From assembly GCA_009829735.1 (NCBI GenBank), contig CM020618.1:2354882-2418881 (forward strand): a stretch of DNA of 64,000 bases, given 5' to 3'. This document shows positions 22,431 through 32,264 of the stretch, piece after piece. A model generated the notes under the pieces. That model ran no database searches. It was not told where the DNA came from and saw nothing but the letters and a program-made list of their open reading frames with translations. Every line of letters begins with the position of its first letter. Position 1 is the stretch's first letter. The position numbers and the translations under genes are program-made. Source of the stretch: Pyropia yezoensis (lineage: Eukaryota; Rhodophyta; Bangiophyceae; Bangiales; Bangiaceae).

Positions 22431-22621
22431 GTTGGTCTCTTGACAGCCACAGTCCAGTTGCCTGCGTGTCCAAAGATCGCCAGACCACAAGAGAGGGGTT
22501 GGAGAGCCAGGAATGGGATTCCCGTGAACGGGTGCAAATAATTCCCAAACCACAGAAAAATACAGAACAGGAACAACCCAACCGCTGCTCCCAAATGTCA
22601 CTTCTCAAACACTCCAATCAT

Positions 22622-22640
22622 CCCCTGCTGCTCCACCAAA
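22622..22640 (-). other. Primer-binding site of element B
   Basis: The minus strand reads TTTGGTGGAGCAGCAGGGG two bases inside the 5' LTR, and element C has the identical site. The TGG start is right for the CCA end of a tRNA. Confidence 0.75.
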
Positions 22641-22642
22641 TA

Positions 22643-23213
22643 TGTGGTATAAAACTCGATCCTCTCAGACACGTGTCAATATCCCTCGGGGGAAAGGGAC
22701 AGGTAACATAGAAAGGGGAACTACGAGAATGGTATGCCTGTTGCCTCACTTGCCTGCTCGCAGAGCAAACAGATACGCACGGTAGTGCACACGGGGAAGA
22801 GGAAAGCAAACGCGCAGTTGTCTTTTTTCTGAGGGCGCGGGCCAAGGGCGCCTCGCTGTCCCTCTTAACGTGCATCTGGGGGAGCCTCGGCACGTTGGCC
22901 AGGTAGGCCCCCCATAACCCCGAGTGGCCCCGACCCGAGTCTATCCTCGTCAGGTCGGGGGCCACTATCACTACTAATTCTATTCCCACTCACTAATCTC
23001 ACACTCAAATTCTCTCAAATCAAGTCCCTCACAAGTATACAAAAACCCATCAGAAATCCCTCTCTCACGTGTGGATAGCGTAGTCCACCGCATCCCAGTG
23101 CCGGGCACGGGCCACGGCCGCCAACCATCACCACACGGCGGGCGTGTTCTGGCACCTGGTGCCCTCTGGTTGTAGTCCCGGGTCGGCGCCAAGTCGGGGC
23201 CAGGGATGCTACA
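22643..23213 (-). repeat. Element B 5' LTR (571 bp)
   Basis: It runs TGTGGTATAAAAC...GATGCTACA on the + strand. The right flank GTGTC continues as the interrupted pol of element C. The element-sense strand carries an open frame also seen in the other two LTRs, but this is expected of near-identical copies. Confidence 0.92.
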
Positions 23214-26200
23214 GTGTCCTCATCCCATCCGTGGTCGATGAACTTATCGAACACGTACTCCTGCAGGCCCTGTTTGGCCGCAGGCAGTGAGGGGAGGCGC
23301 CACGTTTCCAAAGCACGCGCCCAAGCTGGGTCACCTGCAGGCGGTGGTGCAATTTTGACCACGTCCTGTCCGTTCACTGTGCGGACCCCATCGTCACTTT
23401 CGATGGTGAAGCGCCGCCCATCAGTACGAAGGACCTGGTACGGCCCCTTCGTCTGGAATAGCAACTTACCCCCAGTTGGGGTGTGTGAGTGAACCAGCAC
23501 CCAGTCACCCTGTTCGGGGACATACTTAACGTTGCGCACCTTTTTGTCAAAGGTACGCTTGTAGCGCTTTTGTGCTTTGTCCATCTCAGCCCTGACTTTA
23601 GGGATGAGGTGTTCCAGCCTAGCAGCGAACTCCGCCTTACTCTCAGTAGGAGTAGGCGTACTGCCACTATCCTCCCCAGTTGGGAGTGACCGCCGCACGG
23701 CAATAGACCGCACACGACGGGGGGTCACAAAAGCGAGGGGTACTTCCCCGGTAGATGAGTGAACCTGCGAATTGTAGGCAGTAGTAAGGATAGAAATGTA
23801 TTGGTCCCACGTCTTCACGTGCTCACTCACATAGTGGCGCAGCTGCCTAACAATAGTTTTTTTGAAGCGCTCCACCTGCCCATTAGTTCGTGGGTGGTAG
23901 AGGGTGGCATAGTTTGCCTTAACCCCCAACATATCCAGCACTCCCTGAAACAGTACAGACGCAAATTGCGGTCCATTGTCCGATAGTGTACTATCTGGGA
24001 TGCCATACGCGGCAACCCAGTGATCTAGGAAGGCTGATACGACCGACATGGCCGTGATCTCTGCCAGTGGGATCGCTCGCGTAAGTTTCGTGAAGCGGTC
24101 ACAGATGACCAGGAGGTACTGGTTGCCCTCCTCGGTCACTGGCAGTGGCCCAAGGATGTCCATTGCCAACGCGGCTAAGGGCTCCTTGGCCGGGAACAAT
24201 AGCATAGCCGTACTAGGCCGCCGTTCCATCAGACGGTTCTGTGCACAACTTGTGCAGGCAGCCACCCAACTGTAGATGTCCACCACCATGGACGGCCAGT
24301 AGTATCTGGTCCTCAGGGTCTGGTACAGTTTACTAGACCCCAGGTGGCCACCCGTGGGAGCGTTGTGCTCCCTCTCAAGGATACTGTCCTTGAGGGATGC
24401 GGGGACGACAAGTTGTTCGGTCCCCTGGAATACCCCCCTCCTCATGAGGAGGCCATCGTCTCCCAGAAAGAAACGCGTCTCCACCACTGTATCCAGTATA
24501 TCCCTCTGCGACTTGCAGAAGGGATCCTCGGCCTGGGCCTTCACCACCTCGTCCAGGGACAGGGGCAAGTACTTCTTGTTCCCTGGCGCCTCGGGGTTCA
24601 ACGCCTGACCCGAGCGCGTGACTACCCCCACGATGGGGATGTCCTCATCGACTGGGTTAGTGTCCAGCCCCTCGGTAGGTACCCGAGAGAGGCCGTCGGC
24701 AAGGGCATGTTGCCTGCCAGGTCGGTACTCAATGTCAAAGTTGAAGGGTGCCAGTCGCACCCTCCACCGGTTGAGACGAGTGTTCGTACAGTCCGTCTTG
24801 AAGATGAACTGCAACGCGCGGTGGTCACAGCGGATGAGGAACTTCTCACCCTCTAGGTAGTGGCGAAGTGACGTCACCGCCCACACCACTGCGATTCCTT
24901 CCAACTCGGTGACTCCGTAGTTCTTCTCGGCCGAGTTCAGCCCCTTACTGAAGTATCCCACCGGCAAGTACTCCTTGTCCGGCTGCTGCTAAAGCAACAC
25001 ACAACCAAGTTGGTCGTAGCTAGCGTCCACATCCAGGATGTAGTGGCCTCCCAACCTGGGAATAGCCAAGATGGGGGGCTTCAGCAGAAGGTCCCGAAGA
25101 GTCTCAAAGGATTCCTGCTCCACCCGACTTGGGGGAGGCAGGTTCTTCGGTAGCGTTGAGCTCACTAGCTCATTCAACGGCTTCGCCACCTTGGCGAAGC
25201 CCTTGGTGAAACGTCGGTACACGTTACACATCCCGAGGAAGCTCCTCATCTGGGTCTGGGTCCGGGGGTACTGAGCCTTACGGATGGCCCTCAAGTTTTT
25301 CTCGCTGACACTGAGACGCCCCGGACGGACAACATGTCCCAAGTATTCCACCTCTTGAGTAAAGAGGTGGCACTTACTCGCCTTCAGTGACACACCGGCG
25401 TCAGCAAGTAGCTTAAACACCTGGCCAAGATGGCCAATGTGTTCCTCCGGACTTCGGGAGAACACAATAATATCGTCTAGGTACACAAGACAGATCTGCC
25501 ACCGTACTCCGGCCAGAATCATGTCCATAGCGCGCTGGAAAGTTGCCGGCGCGTTACACAGACCAAACGGTAGACGCTTGCACTGGTAGGTACCACAGTG
25601 ACAGGTAAAGGTAGTTTTATGCCTGTCCTCCGGGGCAATGGGAATTTGCCAGTACCCCGCGTTACAGTCCAGGGTAGAGAACACGTTCGCCTCCCACAGA
25701 GAGTCCAGACAGTCATCCATCCTAGGTAGGGGATAACTGTCCTTCACCGTGCTCTCGTTGAGTTTACGGTAGTCGATACAAAACCGGGGGGTCCCATCAA
25801 CTTTGGGGACGATAACCGCCGGACTCGCCCACTCGGCGTTGCTGGCCTCGATCACGTCGAGGGCCTCCATGCGAGCAACTTGCTCCTTAACGAGGGCCCT
25901 TGAACGGGGTCCTCCCCTATACGGTTCTTGGCGTATAGGGGGTGCACCGGGCTTCAACTCGATCCGGTGTTGGGTAGCTCTCATGAGTCCCAATTGACCA
26001 TCCCACAACTTGTGATATTGGTCCAAGAGGCGTTCAACTTGAACCCTCAACCTGGGGGGGACACCCTCCATGTTCACATGGGGTCGAGGAGAGGCGGCCG
26101 ACTTGGCTTGATGCTTCTCCTTTCCGGACTTCGGGTCGCTACTTGCGCCCGCGTTGAGGGTGACCGCTACTACCGGTCCCTCGTGTTGGTCGATATAGCC

Positions 26201-26893
26201 GAACTTGGCTCCCGACTTGAAGTACTGGGGCGACGAGCTCAGGTTCATCACCTGTATCCTCCACGGGACTCCGGCTGTGGAGTCCATCGTGCCAAGGGAA
26301 AAATGCACTTGGTGCTTGCGAGCAAGACGGGGGTAAGGGTGCACCAACCCGTTCCCCGTAAAATCAGTTACAACGTCAACGTGCGCCACCAAGTTGGGGG
26401 GCAACGTGACTTTACGGGCTAAACGCAGGGTAGCAGTAAACCCTTCCCTCACCGAGCAAACAGGCTTCGACTGTGAGACTGTCACAGGAGCCACAGACTT
26501 TCCCTTACCAAGGATGGGGATGGTCTCCCCATTCATCAACTTGACCCAGTACTCAGGGCCACAAATCAAAGGCACTTGTGTAACAACATAAGGGGTACCC
26601 AGAAGCAGGGGTACCGATATATTCTCAACTACACCATAGGTCACGTCGACCTCATGGGTCCCCAACCTAGTTGGTAGGGTCACGGCACCAACGATGGGAA
26701 GTACCCCACCATTGATGTCAATCATATGGTCAGCTTTGGACCTCCAGCGTTGGAGCTTCACCTCCTTTGGTAATAGCGACTTGCGTATCAAGGAGGCTCC
26801 TGACCCGGTATCAAGTACGATACGGGCACAACAGGCGCGGCCAGGGGCAAGTTGCACCCGTCCCGCCACCTGGAAGTTCTCACCCGTCAGCAC
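23214..26893 (-). pseudogene. Element C pol: protease, RT, RNase H, integrase; one nonsense codon, 3' truncated
   Basis: Protease motif LDTGSGAS. RT has FCIDYRKLNESTVKDSYPLP, FGLCNAPATFQRAMD and the catalytic YLDDIIVFS. A single TAG at 24989, next to further CAG codons, breaks the frame between RT and RNase H; the same frame continues (VGYFSKGLNSAEKNYGVTEL, RCDHRALQF). Integrase has H2C2 and a core with MDILGPLP, LSDNGPQF and QVERFKK (D-D-E present). It ends at FIDHGWDEDT, the position where a chromodomain would start, because of the B LTR. The first codon is not an ATG (GTG at 26893). Gag and pol are in different frames, so a frameshift or another route joins them, or one indel separates them. 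Confidence 0.9.
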
Positions 26894-27048
26894 CGCGATG
26901 ACCCGACGTGGGTTTACGTTCTTGGGGAGTCCTACCCGAGGTGGGCGGACTCCCTTAGGTCGCCGCAGTATCCGGCACGGTTAGTTCGTCCTCCTGGCCC
27001 ACTTGGCCGAGGCTGCCGTTGTGAGCTTCGGACGACCAGCCCCAACGG

Positions 27049-28995
27049 TCATTCGATTCCCGCCGACTTGGCGTCCGAATCTGAGGGCGGGGAGGAAGAC
27101 GACGAGTCCGAGGACAACGTGTCCGCCTCCTCCGCCGAGGGTGTGGCGACCGCGACGACCGGTCGAGACCCACCCTCGCGGCGTGAACGTACTTCGTTCG
27201 TAGCCGTCTTCTTACTCGCATTCCTAACAAGTTGTTGGATGCGTTTACTCAACTTGGGGCAATCATATGCCCAGTGTCCATCGGAGTTGCAGTTCCAACA
27301 CCGATTGTCAGTTCCCGGAGGGGTCTTCCCAACTGCGGAAGACGAAGAGATACCCTGGGAAGTTCCCACGGCAGCTACCACCCTCTCCTTGCGGATTCGG
27401 CGTGCCTCTCTCAACTCTCTGGCCTGGCGCGCCTCCTCCCGTTCCTTGGCCAACTCGGCCTGACGCTCCTGGCGTTGTTCCTCCCGCAACTTGCGGTAGG
27501 CCTCGCCTCTGCGATAGGCGAACCTGGCCAACTCGGCCAGGGTCGCCCGGGCAGTGTTATGCTCCCGGGTCTCCATCCGGACTGACCAATGGAGTCCCTC
27601 CACAAACCGACTCTTCACCACAGCTTGTGGATGAAGAAACCCACAAAGATTGTTGAGCTTACGGACTCGCTCCGCAAAGGACAACTCGTCCTCCGCCTCT
27701 TCCTGGTGGGCTTGCGTAAACTCCTCGACTTGAGAAGCCAACGCTGCCTCATCAACCATGGCTCTCAACAACCAGTTGACGAGCTCCAAATAGGACGTCA
27801 CCTCCCCAGCGCCTCCACTTGAGGAGCTGGGCATGACGGACTTAAGTTCTGTCCGTAGGTCGCCCTTCGTAAACTCCTGTAGCATGTAAAAAGCCATGCC
27901 TTCACTTATTGCATTGTCGTCACAGGCTTTTGTGAAACGACGTAGGAACTCAAAGACACGGAGGGGGGGAGTTCCATCCCACTCCGCTTTGTGCCCAAAA
28001 GAATGAAGTGCATTCTTCTTGGCACGGCCCATGGCTCGGGCCTGGTCAGGACCATACGCCACCGACTTGTTGTGGCGGGCGTAGGTCTCACAGACAAAGA
28101 TCCGCTGGTAGACCGGGCTGGCTACCTGGATCTTGGGCGGCACCTCACGTTGAGGGAACAGCCGCTGTGGCACTGGGGTAAGTTGACCCTCAGCGCCTGT
28201 AGTCTGGTACGGCGAGCTTGGTGTAGCCGCCGGCGTTTCCGAGGGGAACTCCCCCGTGAAGGGCGTACGCCCCACCGAGAATGGTGCGGCTCCCACGTTG
28301 GGAGTCACAGGGGTCCCCCCCTGTTCGGGGCGACCCGGAATAGGCGTCAGGGGAGATTCCCCCTGCGCCTGCGGGCTCGAAAGCCCCAATCCGGTCTGGA
28401 CATTAAGGCCATCTGGCAAACTCGCCACAATCTGATTCAGAATAGTATTCGTCATCGTGACCACCAGGTCCGGCAAAGTCTGCCGCAACACATTGGTCGC
28501 CTCCCGACGGACAGTTTCCGCGAGGAGTGGATTGACGACTCCAGTTGAGTCTCGGTCCGCCTCCGGGAGTCCGCCTGAGGGGTAACCACGTTCCTCAGGG
28601 GTCTCAACCGGGGGCATGGGCGCGAGCCCATCGCCGACCAACGGAGGTCCGCCGTCCCCCGAAAGCCTAGTTGGCGACGGCTCCAAGCCAAAGTTGGCTC
28701 CAACCCGAGTGGAACCCGCGGGGACAGTCCTCACCCCTTGGGACGTTCCCGTTGAGTATACCACACGGTGGCCAGACTTCGGCCCACCCACATCAGAAGT
28801 GTCACCCGAGTGAACTCCCGACTGAGTCGGGGTGGCCTGTTGCCCGCCCGTACTTCCAGTCCTGCTGGCTTGAGGGACCTCTAGTCCCTCTGCGACCCCA
28901 GGTAAACCCACCTGTGTCTCACCAGTATTCAAAGGTACTGAAGTACGTGCGTCACCTGTGTACTCCCCGGACGACGGGGGGTCCGAGCTAGCCAT
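27049..28995 (-). CDS. Element C Gag (648 aa, intact)
   Basis: The ATG at 28995 (MASSDPPSSGEYTGD) is chosen because the matching gag of element D starts at the same place. The N-terminal half is Pro/Thr/Gly-rich and probably disordered. The capsid-like part is RFTKACDDNAISEGMAFYML then TSYLELVNWLLRAMVDEAAL. After it come a charged coiled-coil-like stretch (REEQRQERQAELAKEREEAR) and one perfect CCHC knuckle (CWNCNSDGHWAYDC). The C-terminus is Ser/Asp-rich. The frame is uninterrupted. The coiled coil between capsid and knuckle is not obvious in the A or B gags. Confidence 0.9.
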   Translation of the reverse strand: MASSDPPSSGEYTGDARTSVPLNTGETQVGLPGVAEGLEVPQASRTGSTGGQQATPTQSGVHSGDTSDVGGPKSGHRVVYSTGTSQGVRTVPAGSTRVGANFGLEPSPTRLSGDGGPPLVGDGLAPMPPVETPEERGYPSGGLPEADRDSTGVVNPLLAETVRREATNVLRQTLPDLVVTMTNTILNQIVASLPDGLNVQTGLGLSSPQAQGESPLTPIPGRPEQGGTPVTPNVGAAPFSVGRTPFTGEFPSETPAATPSSPYQTTGAEGQLTPVPQRLFPQREVPPKIQVASPVYQRIFVCETYARHNKSVAYGPDQARAMGRAKKNALHSFGHKAEWDGTPPLRVFEFLRRFTKACDDNAISEGMAFYMLQEFTKGDLRTELKSVMPSSSSGGAGEVTSYLELVNWLLRAMVDEAALASQVEEFTQAHQEEAEDELSFAERVRKLNNLCGFLHPQAVVKSRFVEGLHWSVRMETREHNTARATLAELARFAYRRGEAYRKLREEQRQERQAELAKEREEARQARELREARRIRKERVVAAVGTSQGISSSSAVGKTPPGTDNRCWNCNSDGHWAYDCPKLSKRIQQLVRNASKKTATNEVRSRREGGSRPVVAVATPSAEEADTLSSDSSSSSPPSDSDAKSAGIE

Positions 28996-29095
28996 GTTGG
29001 CTGACGATCCGTACGACACGGTCCAAGTCCACCGTTCCTCTGAGACAGAGGGCCCCCTACACCCGGGTGCACCCGGAGGTAAAGTTTCCCTCTGT

Positions 29096-29114
29096 CCCCT
29101 GCTGCTCCACCAAA
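29096..29114 (-). other. Primer-binding site of element C
   Basis: The minus strand reads TTTGGTGGAGCAGCAGGGG immediately inside the 5' LTR, identical to element B although the LTRs are unrelated. Confidence 0.75.
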
Positions 29115-29583
29115 TGTGGCAAAAACCACATGCACACACGGCACCCAAGTTGGGGCGGTGTGCAAGGGCTGCCTCCCGTGTCGGGGGAACCGGAAGAAGT
29201 GCAAGTCGCACACACTCTGTCCCTGTTGTGGGGCAAACCCCCCACGGACAAACAAGAGGATGGTGTGTGGTCCAACAGTTTCTTGGTCGGGACGGGGACG
29301 CAGGGCCAAGCCCCGCTGTCCCTCCCCTTATCCCCCCAGGGTCCACTCAGAATCTCGCCACTCAGAATCTCCCACCCCAGCACCTGCCCACCGGGCCACA
29401 CGAAAATTCAAGACGATAAATGCAGAAAACCCTCAAGTCCAAGTTGGATTTACTACTAAGCTAACTATCCCGAACTTAGGGAATATGGACCCAAATGCAG
29501 GGGGAGGAACGGATCAAGCTAGTGGCTTGCCGCCCCTCGCATGGCACGTGTTGCCCCCCTACCTGGGGGTCAATACTGCCACA
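29115..29583 (-). repeat. Element C 5' LTR (469 bp, complete)
   Basis: On the + strand it runs TGTGGCAAAAACC...ACTGCCACA; the first and last seven bases are inverted copies (TGTGGCA/TGCCACA). Partial copies lie at 8563-8788 and 8790-9229. Confidence 0.92.
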
Positions 29584-30472
29584 GGTACCGGTGACCCAAC
29601 CGCGGGCCTCTTCCCGGCGCCAAGCGGTGACCGTCTCGGGACCAAAGTCCTCGGGTACCATACCATGGACCGTCACGTACGCTTGGCCCGCACCACGTTC
29701 CTCTTGGTCCATATTGTCACCGCCTGACCCCGCGACCGGTACGCCTTGACCGCCGGGAGCCCCTTGACCCGCTGCACCTTGACCGATGGGACCGCCTTGG
29801 GCCCCAGGTACCGCCATACCCACAGGCACGCTGGGACCGCCAGGGACCGCCGAGCCCTCGCCAGCAGACGCGCTCGTCGCGGAGCGGCCGGGCTCCATGG
29901 GGACGGGGTAACGGGACACGGTGAGGGGAAGTGGGGCACCAGGTGGAACGGGTGCGTGGGAACGTTTGGGAAGGGGAACGGGTAGAAGGAACGATTGGGG
30001 AGCCCACGGGGAAGCGTAGCGGGGAAGATGGTGCGTTGGGGTCCCGGTCGCGGGGAACGAGGGAGCCCGTGAGGGCCCTCTTATCCCTGAGCTCCCACTC
30101 CGACGGAACCCAGGCTGCGCCCGTGTGCCGCCGGCCCCCGTCCGCATCCCGACGCCACCTCACCCACCCCAGGGGCCGAGCGCCACATGGGGAGGGCCAG
30201 GGGAGGAGGAATGCAGGCGGGCGGCCGGCGCGGGCTGCGCCACACCCCCCGAGTTACCCTGTGCGTGGCCCTCGCCCTCTCCCGCACCGCCCTGGTCAGT
30301 CTGCCCCGGACCCTCTGCCTCGAGATACTTGTCGGGGGGGGACCCTGTTGGCAGACACTGGCCCCACGTCCCGTTCGTTGTGACCCTGGTGTAACCCTGT
30401 CGGACCATTTCCAGTCCCTCTCCCAGGCTTCCCTGTTGGCCGGCGGGACGCTCGGCCCTAGTGAGGGGGCCA
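29584..30472 (-). other. 3' internal region of element A with an antisense reading frame
   Basis: This region lies between the C LTR and the second LTR of A. In element A's sense it sits just upstream of the 3' LTR and ends in a purine-rich tract (gtgagggggcca, 30461-30472), as expected of a polypurine tract. The opposite strand is open from about 30147 to 29584 and beyond. A Pro/Arg-rich start is followed by Gly/Val/Pro-rich sequence, then GDNMDQEERGAGQAYVTVHG and FGPETVTAWRREEARGWVTG. It is cut by the C LTR. Its place and direction match the antisense frame of element B, but I see no clear sequence match. Function unknown. Confidence 0.5.
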
Positions 30473-31118
30473 TGTGGCGTTGTGGCCCTCAGGTACCGTT
30501 GGGACCCGGGAGGCTGACTTGAGACCCGGCTGGCAGCGTTACGTGGAACCACGTGCTGGCTTGGGATCCCTGCATCGGTGGCCCGGGGCAGTGGCGACAC
30601 GCCCGGTGCCCTGATTGGTCCCTCCGGAGCGGAGGACTTGCCCGGTTGGGGGCATACTGACCTTCGGGTTATTTGCTTGATTTTTCGCATTTATTTTCCT
30701 TGCGTGATTTCGTGTCTTTCCCCTTTTTCCCACTGGGTTTTTTGGGGGATTGACATTTGTGTGTGGGGGGGATTTCGCTTGCTTTTCGTGTGTTGGCCCG
30801 GTGAGCGGCCGGTGCCTTGCTGGCACTTGGCCCGCTGGGGGCGCCCTCTGCGGGCCTCGTTCTGGGCCCCTGGAGGGGCCAGGGGGGGAGGTTCTTGAGG
30901 GGTGCTCCGGGGTTCTCCCCGGGGCCATCTTGTAAAATCAACAGTGCTTTGGGTTCCTTCTCCCTCGGGCTTTTGTCCTGTTTACCTTTGCCTCGTATCG
31001 TGGCGGGCGAGTGGATCAGCAAGGGCTCTTACCTGTTCCTTCCTGGACTCCGGACTGTGGTCTCTGTGTGAGTGGTTGTGGTTTGTGGTTTCGGGAACCT
31101 GGGTTCCATTTCGCTACA
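30473..31118 (+). repeat. Second LTR of element A (646 bp), inverted relative to 7648-8293
   Basis: It starts TGTGGCG and ends CGCTACA on the + strand. Same length as, and about 99% identical to, the other copy. The outer flank on the right is CTACT (AGTAG on the minus strand), one base different from the AGCAG beside the other LTR. The gene fragment on this side continues into the fragment beside the other LTR. Confidence 0.92.
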
Positions 31119-31908
31119 CTACTGGTCCATCCCCACAATGTTGTCCCGCGTCTTCTCCAGCCAGGCCTGGCACAGGCAAGTCAGCTCCACCTCGGGCCAG
31201 CCCAGCCCCGAGCCCATGGTGACGGTAGCTCTGTTAGCGACGCGGAGGACCTTGAGCCGGATAGTGGGCGCGGGAGGCGTGGCGTGGCAGAGGGCGTCGA
31301 GAGGAGGCGCCTGGCAGGCCGGCTTGGTCGTCGCAGTAGGGAGGCGGCGGAGGCGGGGGCCGGGGCGGGGGCGATAGGGGCGGAAGCGGCGGGACCCGCC
31401 GGTTGAAGCAGCGCGGCGGGCGGTCTTCGTCGTTGGGAAGGGAGGGCGGGGGGCGGGACGCTGCCCAGCGGTCGCCGCGGTCCTGATTGGCCGCGTCGTT
31501 ACGTCGGGTCTCTCGGTAGTCATCACGTCCGTCAGTGGTGTAGACGGGGGTACGGGGGCGTGGCTGCTCGTCGGGGTGGTCGCGAAGAGGGCACGGGAAG
31601 CCGCTGCGTCGGTCCCACTCGTCGTCGCCGTTGTGGCGGCTAGTGGGGGTGCCGGCGTCCCAGCCGCGGCCTCGGCCGCCATAAAAAGGCGGCGAAGGCA
31701 CAAAGGTCCAGCCGGGAGCGGGCGCGGCCGCCCACGGGCAAGAGAACGTCCAGTGGCAGAGCGGAGACGGCGGGGTCGACGGCGACGGCGCCCAGTCGGC
31801 GTACGGCTGCTGCAGCTGCTGCTGCTCCCAGGAGTTGCGGCGGGGACGCGGCGGCCCCGCCGGGCCGCCCCGGCGACCATCGCCGCGGCCGTTGCAGAAG
31901 CCATGCAT
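31119..31908 (-). pseudogene. N-terminal part of the SANT/NAM-like gene, cut by LTR A
   Basis: On the minus strand the last readable block, GLGWPEVELTCLCQAWLEKT then RDNIVGMDQ, matches the start of a SANT/NAM-associated domain (a Trp, an acidic residue before a Leu-rich helix, then 'AWL..T.D.IVG.DQ'). It stops at the LTR. The second half is at 8294-8562. Upstream, the minus strand from an ATG at 31908 (MHGFCNGRGDGRRGG) is a plausible Gly/Arg/Pro-rich N-terminus (blocks WEQQQLQQPYADWAP, TDGRDDYRETRRNDAANQDR), but it is in a different frame and meets a stop at 31234. One frame change near 31260 is needed to join them. An alternative frame is also open up to 32144. Confidence 0.5.
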
Positions 31909-32264
31909 GGCGGGCAGGAGCGGGTGGCGGGCAGAGAGGGCGGGGCGAGCCGCGCGTGGCGCGGTGGCGGTTGAGCGCGGAAGGTTCGGGTGGAGCTGGG
32001 CACGGCCGCCGTGCAAGGTGGTGGCGGTGGAAAAGCGCGGGCGCAGCGGCGCCGTTTCCACGGGCGGGAGAGTAGGCTCCGTCCCACGGGAAAAAGGCGC
32101 CACGGGGCCCCGTGCGCGCACCCACCCCCCCCCCCCCGATCCACCCCTCTCAGTGCGCCCGCCTATCCCAACGCCCCCACACGCCCGCGCACACCCACCA
32201 ACCCCCGCCCACGAACGCCCGCCGGCCGCCGCCCACGCACACCCCGCGCGCGCGCTCGAGGAGG

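Larger units (their letters stand above)
12133..23213 (-). mobile_element. Ty3/gypsy chromovirus-like retrotransposon B, about 11 kb including a 500-N gap
   Basis: Order on the minus strand: 5' LTR (23213-22643), primer-binding site, gag, protease-RT-RNase H-integrase-chromodomain, then a 3' region with a plus-strand (antisense) reading frame, polypurine tract and 3' LTR (12702-12133). The flanks do not match: GTACC on the left, inside an older B copy, and GTGTC on the right, inside element C pol. An N gap lies in the 3' region, and the same sequence occurs on both sides of it. The two ends may therefore belong to two different insertions. Gag and pol have few, discrete lesions. Confidence 0.82.
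23214..29583 (-). mobile_element. Ty3/gypsy retrotransposon C (5' LTR, gag, pol; 3' end missing)
   Basis: The 5' LTR is 29583-29115, followed by primer-binding site, gag (28995-27049) and pol. Pol is cut near its C-terminus at 23214 by the LTR of element B, and its remaining end and 3' LTR are not in the window beyond B. The right flank after the LTR is GGTAC, inside the 3' region of element A. So C appears to sit in A, and B in C. Apart from one nonsense codon the coding part is nearly intact. Confidence 0.88.

Noticed and set aside
10455..22989. Open frame on the minus strand inside all three B LTRs (about 100 residues)
   Set aside because: The copies are nearly identical, so shared openness is not evidence of selection. 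No domain is seen.
23015..23213. Extension of element C pol beyond FIDHGWDEDT
   Set aside because: These residues are encoded by the B LTR and are not part of C.
4060..24991. Repeat-induced point mutation
   Set aside because: Known from fungi. Stops are few per element and fit ordinary deamination.
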